In this document: positions 8,785-18,200 of the stretch, one piece after another
How positions within the stretch are numbered: position 1 is the stretch's first letter
Layout of the letters: each line of letters opens with the position of its first letter
Assembly (NCBI RefSeq): GCF_044594925.1
Contig: NZ_CP138991.1
Span: 310,001-374,000, forward strand
Length of the DNA stretch: 64,000 nt
DNA from: Maribacter sp044594925
GTDB lineage: Bacteria > Bacteroidota > Bacteroidia > Flavobacteriales > Flavobacteriaceae
Direction: 5' to 3'
Notes under the pieces: model-generated
Told to the model about the DNA's origin: nothing
Database searches by the model: none
What the model saw: the letters and a program-made list of their open reading frames with translations, nothing else
Translations under genes and position numbers: made by a program

Positions 8785-11331
8785 ATGCAGCAGCAAGAAC
8801 GATTAGAAGAATTTAAAAAATCCGTACAGAATAAGTTTAATGTTTACAACAGCCTGTTCTTAAATCTACCGTATCGGAATATAGAAAATGTGGGAATGCT
8901 CATTCCCCTATTAATGGATCAATCCCAGAAAGGCTTAAAATCTGGCTTGAATCCCAAGGAAATTATAGAAGATTTTTTCGAAAGATTCGCAAATCTTGAT
9001 ACCGAGGAAGAGCGTATAGATTTTATGTTCCGTATAATACAGTATGTAGAGCGTCAAGTGGTACTATATGATAGTGTAGAGGATGCGGCTTTTCCTAAAA
9101 TACATAAGCATAGCAGTTCCTTATCCTTAAAGGACTATTTTCAGTTGGTAGAGAAGAATAATTCTTGGGAGGCTATTGCCGATAAGTTGGATAATTTTAG
9201 CGCAAGAATTGTACTTACAGCGCATCCAACCCAGTTTTACACACCAGCGGTTTTAGACATTATCACCAATTTAAGAACACTTATTTTGGAAGATAAAATA
9301 GATGAAATAGACGTTGCCTTGCAGCAATTAGGATTAACCTCTTTGGTAAATGCCAAAAAACCGACACCACTAGATGAAGCTAAAAATATAATATATACGC
9401 TTAGGAATGTCTACTATGACGCTATTGGCGATATGTATGCTTATATTAAAAGAAGTGCGGGCAGCAGAGGTTTTGAAAATCATGACATTGTCAAATTGGG
9501 TTTTTGGCCTGGAGGTGATAGAGATGGTAATCCCTTTGTTACCGCTAGTATTACAAAAGATGTAATGGACGAGTTGCGTATTAACCTCATGAAGTGTTAT
9601 TATAACGACCTAAAAAGGTTACAACACAAACTAACTTTTAGAGAAGTACAGGAACCTATAAACAAGCTGCGTGCTAATTTATATAAGGCCATGTTCGACC
9701 CTACTAAAGATGTAGGATATGAAGATATTATAGGGCCTTTGCAGCAGATACGAACTGCATTGGTAGATAAGTATCACGATTTATATTTAAAAGATTTGGA
9801 TTTGTTCATAGACAAGGTCAAAATCTTTAAAACCCATTTCGCCACTATTGATATAAGGCAGGACCATAGCATGCATACCAAAGTAATGAACGCGGTATTG
9901 GCAAAGAACGGTTTTGTCAAGGAAGATTTAAACGAACTTTCAGAATCAAAATTAATAGACATCTTATTGAATGAAAAGATGACCTTGGTGCCGGAAGATT
10001 ACGAGGAAGATATTGTAAAAGATACTATTAAGAACGTATCGCAATTGATAACTATACAAGCAAAGAATGGGGAGGAAGGATGTAACAGGTATATTATCAG
10101 TAATTCTGAGGATATATTTAGTATTCTCTTTGTTTATGCCTTGTTTAGATGGTGTGGTTGGGAAGACAAGAAAATAACTTTTGATATTGTTCCGCTTTTT
10201 GAAACCATGAAGGGTATGGACAATGCGGAAGCTACCATGCAACAGCTTTTTAATTTAAAAGCATACAAGACCCATTTATCCAATAGAGGAAATAAACAGA
10301 CCATAATGCTCGGTTTTTCTGATGGAACCAAGGATGGTGGTTATTTAAAAGCTAATTGGTCTATTCTTAAAACAAAAGAAGAACTTTCTGCGGTTTGTGA
10401 TGCTAATGAAATAGCAGCTGTTTTCTTTGATGGTAGGGGAGGTCCACCGGCAAGGGGTGGTGGCAAAACACATCGTTTTTATGCTGCACAGACCAACAAG
10501 GTGGCTAACAACGAAATTCAATTAACCATCCAAGGGCAAACCATTACAAGTACTTATGGTACAAAGGAGCAATTTATTTATAATAGCGAACAGTTATTAA
10601 CTGCCGGACTTTCCAATACCATATTAGGGAAAGAGATTACCATTTCAGAAGATTCCCGGGCCCTGATAGAAGAACTATCCGAACTGAGTTTCGAGAAATA
10701 TGATGCCCTAAAACATCATGAAAACTTTATGCCTTACTTGGAAAACATGAGTACGTTAAAGTACTACACCAAAGCTAATATTGGAAGTAGGCCCGGTAAA
10801 CGAGGCAATAAGGCTAAATTAGAATTATCGGATTTAAGGGCTATATCTTTTGTAGGATCCTGGAGTCAGTTAAAACAGAACGTTCCAGGTTATTTTGGAA
10901 TAGGTACCGCCTTAAAGTCTTTAGCGGATAACGGCAGGTTTGATGAAGCCCAAAAATTATATGAAGAAGTTCCCTTTTTCCAAGCTTTGATGATGAATAG
11001 TATGATGAGTTTATCCAAATGCTATTTTGAATTAACAAGCTATATGAAAGAGAATGAAGCGTACGGTGATTTTTGGCAGATATTGCATGATGAGTACGAG
11101 CTTTCTAAAAAAATGCTTTTAGAGCTTTCCGGTATGGAGATCCTAATGGAAAAAGAAACTATCTCGAGAGAGTCTATAAAAATAAGAGAAAGCATTGTAC
11201 TACCATTATTAGTAATACAGCAATACGCGCTTCAGAAAATTGGGGCGAATAGCAAGCATAAAGAACTATATGAGAAAATAGTAACACGTTCTTTATATGG
11301 GAATATTAATGCGAGTAGAAACTCTGCTTAA
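8785..11331 (+). CDS. ppc: Phosphoenolpyruvate carboxylase
   Basis: 848 residues, slightly shorter than the ~880 of E. coli. It fixes bicarbonate onto phosphoenolpyruvate to give oxaloacetate, refilling the TCA cycle. The catalytic His motif TAHPTQ, the segment FWPGGDRDGNP and the glycine-rich loop FFDGRGGPPARGGG are intact. The C-terminus ends NASRNSA, close to the usual RNTG ending. It stands alone with its own terminator. Confidence 0.95.
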   Translation: MQQQERLEEFKKSVQNKFNVYNSLFLNLPYRNIENVGMLIPLLMDQSQKGLKSGLNPKEIIEDFFERFANLDTEEERIDFMFRIIQYVERQVVLYDSVEDAAFPKIHKHSSSLSLKDYFQLVEKNNSWEAIADKLDNFSARIVLTAHPTQFYTPAVLDIITNLRTLILEDKIDEIDVALQQLGLTSLVNAKKPTPLDEAKNIIYTLRNVYYDAIGDMYAYIKRSAGSRGFENHDIVKLGFWPGGDRDGNPFVTASITKDVMDELRINLMKCYYNDLKRLQHKLTFREVQEPINKLRANLYKAMFDPTKDVGYEDIIGPLQQIRTALVDKYHDLYLKDLDLFIDKVKIFKTHFATIDIRQDHSMHTKVMNAVLAKNGFVKEDLNELSESKLIDILLNEKMTLVPEDYEEDIVKDTIKNVSQLITIQAKNGEEGCNRYIISNSEDIFSILFVYALFRWCGWEDKKITFDIVPLFETMKGMDNAEATMQQLFNLKAYKTHLSNRGNKQTIMLGFSDGTKDGGYLKANWSILKTKEELSAVCDANEIAAVFFDGRGGPPARGGGKTHRFYAAQTNKVANNEIQLTIQGQTITSTYGTKEQFIYNSEQLLTAGLSNTILGKEITISEDSRALIEELSELSFEKYDALKHHENFMPYLENMSTLKYYTKANIGSRPGKRGNKAKLELSDLRAISFVGSWSQLKQNVPGYFGIGTALKSLADNGRFDEAQKLYEEVPFFQALMMNSMMSLSKCYFELTSYMKENEAYGDFWQILHDEYELSKKMLLELSGMEILMEKETISRESIKIRESIVLPLLVIQQYALQKIGANSKHKELYEKIVTRSLYGNINASRNSA

Positions 11332-11357
11332 GTATTATCCTTATAAGGGTATAAATA

Positions 11358-11392
11358 AAAAGGGCAAGGAAATTATTTCCTTGCCCTTTTTT
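11358..11392. terminator. Strong bidirectional terminator between ppc and the repeat lipoprotein gene
   Basis: A 15-bp perfect stem (AAAAGGGCAAGGAAA with its complement) and 3-nt loop has a T-run on the plus side and an A-run upstream, so it can terminate both convergent transcripts. Confidence 0.9.
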
Positions 11393-11415
11393 ACAACAAT
11401 CAAATAAACACTACA

Positions 11416-13420
11416 CTAATGAATTTTTCGTAATACTTCTATAGAATTGGAAATGTCATAGCAACCCTCGAATTCATCAAAAGTCCATCCTGCTTTAAGG
11501 CCTTTTAGCCCATCCTCATATCTTATGTAATAGATAAAGCATGTGCCTTCACCGGCAGCATCGAAATTAACACCTTCTACAGCCTCTAAGGTTGGTGGAA
11601 GACCAAGGATTTTTCCGCTTTCATCGGTAATAATCCATGAACTATTGGCACCTGCTGCTTCAGAATTATCTAAAGTGATACCAGTTACAAAATCCGGAGT
11701 ACCATCTACAATGAATTCGAAAGCACCTCCAGAGATACTTCCAGCATTTGGCTTGTTACGTATAACCTCTAAAGGATTGGAAAGGTCAAAATTCCCTTCA
11801 AGATTTGTTGCGTTCATTTCTGGCGCAAGACCCCTGATTTCGCCCTCATAACGTAAATACCATATCAAGCAAGTTCCTGCGCCCGCTTCATCAAAATCTA
11901 CACCCTCAACAGCTTCAAGAGTTGGCGGTAATCCAAGTATATTTCCTTTATCATCTGTAATTACCCAAGTGCTATTGCTCCCAAAAGCATTACTGCTGTC
12001 TAAAGCTATCCCGCTTACATTATCGGTTACGCCGTCCACACAGAAGCTATAGGGACCGCCAGAGATTGTACCTGCTTTGGCACCTTTTAACCTGTTTACC
12101 TCAACTGGATTGGATAGGTCAAAACATCCTTCTAAATTATTTGCGTTCATTCCCATTTCCGCACCTTGTAAACCTTCTTCATAACGTAGGTACCATATGA
12201 GGCAAGTACCCGGTCCTGCACCATCAAAATTAACGCCTTCAACTGCATCTAAAGTTGGTGGTAATCCTAATATATTTCCTAGATCATCTGTAATGACCCA
12301 AGTACTGAGCGAACCGCTAGCTTCAGAATTGTCCAAATGAATACCGCTTACAAAATCTTCCTCTCCATCAACATAAAACGTATAGGGACCACCGGTCAAA
12401 GTTCCCGCATTTGGTTTACTTCTAACTACTTCCAAAGCATTGGATAATCCAAAATTACCTTTTAGATCGTTGGCATTAATACCTGCCTCAAGTCCTGTCA
12501 GACCTTCTTCGTATCGTAAATACCATATAAGGCATGTTCCAGCTCCTGCTCCGTCAAAGTCAACTCCTTTTACAGCGTCTAAAGTCGGGGGTAGGCCTAA
12601 GATGTTTCCCTTGTCATCCGTTATTATCCAACTGCTCAAGCTTCCAGAAGCTTCGCTGGCATCTAAGCTGATATCGGTAACAAAATCGGCTGTGCCATCA
12701 ACACAAAAACTAAACGGACCACCAGATATTACACCTGCCTGTGCCGCTTGTAATCGAGTAACTTCAATAGAATTAGAAAGACTAAAACAACCAGAAAGGT
12801 CTGCGGCGTTTAAACCAGCTTCTGCACCTTCTAGACCATCTTCAAAACGCAAATACCAGATAAGGCAAACACCCGCACCAGCTTGGTCAAAATCTACTTC
12901 TTTTACCGCATCTAAAGTGGGAGGTAGGCCTAAGATGTTGAGCTTATCGTCTGTAATTACCCAAGTACTATTTGTTCCTTTGGCGTTTTCAGCGTTAAGT
13001 GTCAATTCCTTAACAAAATCAGGTGTGCCATCTACGGTAAATTTGTAAGGTCCACCAGAAATTTCGCCTGCAACGGTTTCGTTTCTAACTACCTCTATCG
13101 AATTCGAGAGGTCAAATGTCCCTGTTAAATCATCTGTGTTCAGGCCTGCTTCTAAACCTGCAAGACCGTCTTCATATCTTAAATACCAGATTAGGCAAAC
13201 TCCCGCTCCCGCTCTATCAAAGTTAACACCCTCTAAAGCTTCAATAGTAGGGGGAAGGCCTAAAATATTTCTTTGGTCATCAGTGACAATAAATGAGCTG
13301 TTTGTGCCCATACTTTCATCACTGTTAAGGGTAATACCAGAAACCATATCGGCTACTCCATCTACACAAAATGTAAAAGGTCCGCCAGCAATTGCTCCGG
13401 ATACTGGCGTAATTGGTTGT
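11416..13420 (-). repeat. Six tandem repeats of about 331 bp inside the lipoprotein gene
   Basis: The units start with the GGP codons near 13380, 13050, 12717, 12387, 12054 and 11724. They are diverged at DNA level but alike at protein level, with a two-unit (663-bp) higher-order period. Confidence 0.85.
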
Positions 13421-13500
13421 TGAACTTGTTCGTTCTCTTCGGAACAGCTTGCTAATAGTAGCAAAAAGATAAAAATGGTTAAAAGATTAGTTTTTTTCAT
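11416..13500 (-). CDS. Six-repeat surface lipoprotein
   Basis: 694 residues from the ATG at 13500, which begins MKKTNLLTIF and leads to the lipobox LLASC; the frame is open 29 codons further upstream but that part lacks signal features. The mature protein is almost entirely six tandem units of 110-111 residues with the pattern GGP(F/Y).F.VDG, W(I/V)ITDD.GNILGLPPTL, G.CLIWYLRYE and LSN..EV.R. The spacing of the GGP codons alternates exactly 330 and 333 bp. Cysteines alternate too: odd units carry FCVDG, even units carry GCF or GCY near their end. Single copies of this unit occur in other flavobacterial secreted proteins, to my recollection. Function unknown; probably anchored in the outer membrane. 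Confidence 0.85.
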   Translation of the reverse strand: MKKTNLLTIFIFLLLLASCSEENEQVQQPITPVSGAIAGGPFTFCVDGVADMVSGITLNSDESMGTNSSFIVTDDQRNILGLPPTIEALEGVNFDRAGAGVCLIWYLRYEDGLAGLEAGLNTDDLTGTFDLSNSIEVVRNETVAGEISGGPYKFTVDGTPDFVKELTLNAENAKGTNSTWVITDDKLNILGLPPTLDAVKEVDFDQAGAGVCLIWYLRFEDGLEGAEAGLNAADLSGCFSLSNSIEVTRLQAAQAGVISGGPFSFCVDGTADFVTDISLDASEASGSLSSWIITDDKGNILGLPPTLDAVKGVDFDGAGAGTCLIWYLRYEEGLTGLEAGINANDLKGNFGLSNALEVVRSKPNAGTLTGGPYTFYVDGEEDFVSGIHLDNSEASGSLSTWVITDDLGNILGLPPTLDAVEGVNFDGAGPGTCLIWYLRYEEGLQGAEMGMNANNLEGCFDLSNPVEVNRLKGAKAGTISGGPYSFCVDGVTDNVSGIALDSSNAFGSNSTWVITDDKGNILGLPPTLEAVEGVDFDEAGAGTCLIWYLRYEGEIRGLAPEMNATNLEGNFDLSNPLEVIRNKPNAGSISGGAFEFIVDGTPDFVTGITLDNSEAAGANSSWIITDESGKILGLPPTLEAVEGVNFDAAGEGTCFIYYIRYEDGLKGLKAGWTFDEFEGCYDISNSIEVLRKIH

Positions 13501-13633
13501 TGTAATGTATTTTAGGTTTTGTACAAATGAAAAAATAGGAGATAACAAAGTGGTCACAGAAAGATTTTCTTTCCGTGATATTTTCATGATAATTTAGAAT
13601 ATCTTACTCAAATAACTCTTTTAATGACGATAT

Positions 13634-15130
13634 TTAATTCAAAGGAGTGCTTAGAATAGCGTAGAATGTTTGAATACCATAGGCTATTTGACCAATTTTT
13701 AAATTCTCATTGGGACTATGCTGATTATTGTCCGCGTTTACCATTGGTACGATAAACGCCGGAATTTTTAACTCGTTTATAAATGGTGAAATAGGCACGG
13801 TTCCGCCCATAATCCGAATTTGAACAACATCGTCTTGGAATGTACTTTTTAGTGTTTTAACAAGGAAATCACCATTAGGATTATTAAGGTCGGTTCTAAA
13901 AGCATCGGTAACCGAGCCTTCTTTGAACATTACGATTTTATCGTGTTCTAGACGTTCTTTTGCTGTTGGTAGATCATTAGTAATGTAAAAACCTTCACTT
14001 GTAATATAGTTCTTGACCAGATTTTTAAGACGCGTACCATCAGATTCGGGAACAAGTCTTAAATCGAGTTCAACAGTCGCAGTCGCCGGAACTATAGTTC
14101 TCGCTTTTTCACCAATCCATCCAGAACCTAAACCTCGAATGTTTAGGCTAGGATATTGTAGTGCCTCTTGGTAAAATGCCCCTACTTTTTCCGCTGTTTT
14201 AAATTGAAGTTTCTCTGAAATTAATTCATCACTATCCGGAACACTTTTCAAGACGGCCTGTGTGGCTTCGTTTAAATTAATACCATCATAATATCCTGGA
14301 ATTAGAACTCGACCCTCTTTATCTTTCATATTAGCTAGTAATTGGGCTAACTGAAATCCTGGGTTGGGAGCATAATTTCCGTAGTGACCGCTGTGTTGCG
14401 GTTTAATGGGGCCAAATGTTGTTAAGGATAATGTTGTTATTCCACGGCATCCATAAATAATAGTTGGTTTACCAGACGGGTGAACAGGCCCATCGTTAAT
14501 CACTAAAAAATCTGCTTTTAAAAGTTCTCTGTACTGTTTTACGGCCTGGGGTAGGGGCTTACTACTTTTTTCTTCCTCACTGTCTAGAATGACCTTAACA
14601 TTAAAGGGAAGTGCTATATTATTTTTCTTCAAAAGATCAATAGCATTAAGAAACATGACAATGGGTCCCTTATCATCTGAGGTAGAGCGTCCAAATAAGC
14701 GCCAGTCATAATTAATGTCGTCATTTAAGTCCGAAAAAGACTCGGTCTTCCATTGGTCTCCGTCTTTAGATTTTAATACGGTTTCATAAGGATTAGGTTG
14801 GTCCCATTTAGAAGGATCAACTGACTGGCCATCCAAATGCATATAAAATAATATAGTGGGTTTGCTGTCGTCCATGGGGAGGGCAGCAAAGAATAAGGGT
14901 AGATTCTCAGTTTCTAAGATACTCGTATTAAAGCCCCGATTATTGAACTTATCTCGCAACCAGATAAGGTTAGCATCTATATCGTCCGCATTTAAAGCAT
15001 CATTTGGGATTTTTACAAAATCTACTAGTTCATCGATACTATGCCTTACTTGAGATTTTATAGCGGTAGAGTCTTGGGAAAATCCCCAGATACTTAAAAA
15101 AAATAGTGATACAAAATAGAGCTTTTTCAT
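13634..15130 (-). CDS. Secreted M20-family metallopeptidase
   Basis: 498 residues with a signal peptide (MKKLYFVSLFFLSIWGFSQ). The zinc-peptidase pattern of family M20 is visible: MHLDGQSVD (first metal His plus Asp), SDDKGP (bridging Asp), DSEEEKSS (general base Glu plus metal Glu) and a C-terminal HSPNE metal His. Such enzymes are dipeptidases or aminoacylases; the exact substrate is unclear. Export implies a periplasmic role in peptide use. Confidence 0.85.
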   Translation of the reverse strand: MKKLYFVSLFFLSIWGFSQDSTAIKSQVRHSIDELVDFVKIPNDALNADDIDANLIWLRDKFNNRGFNTSILETENLPLFFAALPMDDSKPTILFYMHLDGQSVDPSKWDQPNPYETVLKSKDGDQWKTESFSDLNDDINYDWRLFGRSTSDDKGPIVMFLNAIDLLKKNNIALPFNVKVILDSEEEKSSKPLPQAVKQYRELLKADFLVINDGPVHPSGKPTIIYGCRGITTLSLTTFGPIKPQHSGHYGNYAPNPGFQLAQLLANMKDKEGRVLIPGYYDGINLNEATQAVLKSVPDSDELISEKLQFKTAEKVGAFYQEALQYPSLNIRGLGSGWIGEKARTIVPATATVELDLRLVPESDGTRLKNLVKNYITSEGFYITNDLPTAKERLEHDKIVMFKEGSVTDAFRTDLNNPNGDFLVKTLKSTFQDDVVQIRIMGGTVPISPFINELKIPAFIVPMVNADNNQHSPNENLKIGQIAYGIQTFYAILSTPLN

Positions 15131-15184
15131 AGTACTTATTTGAATCCCTAAAATAGCTCTTTATAACAAAATTTGAACAAGAAA

Positions 15185-15206
15185 GCCTCTAAATTAATTT
15201 AGAGGC
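15185..15206 (-). terminator. Terminator of the first giant cytochrome-domain gene
   Basis: A perfect 22-nt inverted repeat (GCCTCTAAATT and its complement) lies 24 bp past the stop at 15230. On the minus strand it is followed by TTTCTTGTT. Confidence 0.65.
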
Positions 15207-15229
15207 GTTATTCTTATTAATGTTGGTCT

Positions 15230-18200
15230 TTATTTAATGATTAAAGATTTAGCTTCTATTTTATCTACGGTTCGGAAAAGGATATGATATACTCCATCCG
15301 ATAGTTGTTCCAGGTTCATTTCTTCGAACGCACCGTGATTTTCGGCAAAGACGGTTTCATGGACGATTTTCCCTGATGAATTGTAGACGGTAATATTCAC
15401 GTTCTTTTGGGATAGGGACCTTAAATCGATTGTGACCATACCTTTGCTCGGGTTTGGAAAGACGGACAGTTCACCCGTGCCTTCTGTTTCCAATAAAGGA
15501 GTTATGGTCGTTAACGCACTAACGGAGGGAACCACCTGTAAGGTCAAAACGGTAGTGCATCCGTTTTCTGTTGTGAATTGGTAATCCCCTGCATCTTCGG
15601 GGCCCAAGTTGAATATGACCAAATCTTCAATGCCCATGTCCTTATCGTTACCATTGGCCCCTGAAACGGAGAAGGCTCCCTCTTCGTTGGGCAATATGCT
15701 CAATATTATCCAGTCACCTTCGGTCAAAGAGAGCACTTGGTTATCCTCTGCTTGCAGATAGTCCTGTCCGTTTATGTTGTATTCGGGGACAAGATTTATG
15801 TTGGTACAGTCCAAAGGTGTGTTCTCGAGTGTTAAATCCAATGTTGTTGTACATCCGTTTTCTGTAGTAAATGTATAGGTACCCGTATCGGACTCCGATA
15901 GATCGAATATGGTCAGGTCCTGTATGTCCATGGGTTTATTGTTGGGTCCCGTTATCGAGAATGCGCCATCGTTTGGTAGTACGCTCAAAATGATCCAGTC
16001 CCCTTGGTTTAAGGAGAGCGTTGCGTTGTCCTCACCTGCAAGGTATTCCTGTCCGTTTATATTGTATTCCGGTATCAGACCTACGGAGGTACAATTTACG
16101 GGAGCATCGTCTATGGTAATGTTCAATGTGGTTGTACAACCATCTTCCGTGGTGAAGGTATAGATACCTGTATCGGATTGTGAGAAGTTGAATAAGGTAA
16201 GGTCGTTAATATCCATTGGTTTTTCATTACCGTTCGGTCCCGTTATGGAAAAAGCCCCATCGTTCGGCAATACACTTAGAATGAGCCAATCACCTTCTGA
16301 AAGGGTTATTGAGCCATTGCTTTCTGCAGCTAGATATTCCTGACCGTTTATGTTGTACTCTGGAATCAAGTTTACGGAAGCACAATTTACAGGAGTGCTA
16401 TCTATAAGTACTTCTAGACTGGTCGTACATCCATCTTCCGTGGTGAAGGTATAGATACCTGTATCGGATTGTGAGAAGTTGAATAAGGTAAGGTCGTTAA
16501 TATCCATTGGTTTTTCATTACCGTTCGGTCCCGTTATGGAGAAAGCCCCATCGTTCGGCAACACACTTAGAATGAGCCAATCACCTTCGGAAAGTGTTAT
16601 TGAGCCATTGCTTTCTGCAGCTACATATTCCTGACCGTTTATATTGTACTCTGGGGTCAAGTTTACGGAAGCACAAGTTGTAGAATCTACTGTTAGGGTT
16701 AAATCCGCTGTATATGCTCCGTCAACGGTGGTTACGGTTATGGTAGCTGTTCCTTCGGAAACGGCTATTACCTCACCGTTACCGTCCACTGTTGCGATGG
16801 TTTCGTCACTACTGCTCCATTGAACGGTTTGGTCGGTTGCATCTTCAGGGTTTATAGTTGCGGTAAGAACAATGGATTGTCCTATTTCTAGCGTTGCTGA
16901 AGATTCATTCAAGGTAACCCCTGTAACCCCTATCGAATTAGGTTCTACTGTAATGTTGGAGGTATCTTCGAACGCACCGTCAGCGGTTATTGCCGAGATT
17001 GTTGCGACACCTGGAGCTTGTGCCAGAACGACTCCGTTCGCGTCTACGGTGGCGATCGTGTTATCACTTGAAGACCATGTAATCTGAGTGTTAGTTGCAT
17101 TTTGCGGAATTACATTCGCAGAGAGATTAATTGTCTCGCCAATAATTAGGTTTGCAGCCTCTGGATTTATGTTTATTCCCGTTACAGGTATATCAGGACT
17201 GGTTACGGTTACCGAAACGTTAGCGGTAAAATCCCCGTCGTTGGTAGTTGCCGTAATTGTAGCGATACCCTCTGCAATGGCGGTTATTGTACCGTCTGAA
17301 TTTACGTTGGCGATGTTCTCATCGGATGAGGACCAATTGACCAATGTGTCATCCGCATCTTCTGGCTGCACGGAGGCATCAATGGTAATGTTCTCTCCAA
17401 CTTCAAGAGAAATGTTTTCTTCACTTAAAACAATCCCCGTAACTAAAACAGGTTCCCGACATAGGCTAGTGACTACGAAATCATCGATACCGGCCTCAAT
17501 AATATCTCCGTTGGAAGTACCGTCTGAAGCGGAAACCCTAAGTACAAGATCAGATCCTTGAGGTATTTCCGCTTTTGCTTCCGTCCATTGTGCGTTTACG
17601 GTCTCATCCCCATAGGAGGCGAGTGCGGTGTAGGAGGTACCATTGTCCAATGAATATTCCAATAGGAAATAGTCGTCCGGGTCATCCCCGGCATCCCTTT
17701 GGCCAAAGAAATACCAAATTGAAAGTTCGGAATCCTGCGTTATCCGATATACAGGAGAAGTAGCTATGCTCACACCTTGATCTACGTCGTTGGCGCCCAC
17801 GGAAGTGTTGGTAGCGGTAAAAAATGCATTAGTACCCTGAGGGCTGTGGTCATCTTCCAACTGTGTTATGATACCGGAAGTAACCTGTGAGGTAGGATCG
17901 GCAACAATGAAGGTGCCGGTAGATGCGGTCCCTGAGGTGATCCAATCCGATGCGGAAGCATTTTCAAAATCAATGGAAACAACGATTTCTCCTTCACAAG
18001 GGCAGCTGTTTGTGCATGAACCGCCACAATCGATACCCGTTTCGTCACCATTTTTAAGACCGTCGTCGCAAGTGGGTTCTGGGGTGTTGATTAAATCTGT
18101 AAAAATCCATTTAAAATAATCGGATCCATCGTAAGAATAGGTTTTAATACTCGCACCGGCAGTATCTGCATTGTTTTCAACACCGAGATACAAACCATTT

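Noticed and set aside
12440..13048. 202-codon open frame opposite the repeat lipoprotein
   Set aside because: Antisense shadow: it repeats with the same 331-bp period and has no start context or family features.
17088..17561. 157-codon open frame opposite the Ig-like domains, also at 22931-23404
   Set aside because: It exists twice only because the sense-strand module is duplicated; no protein-like pattern of its own.
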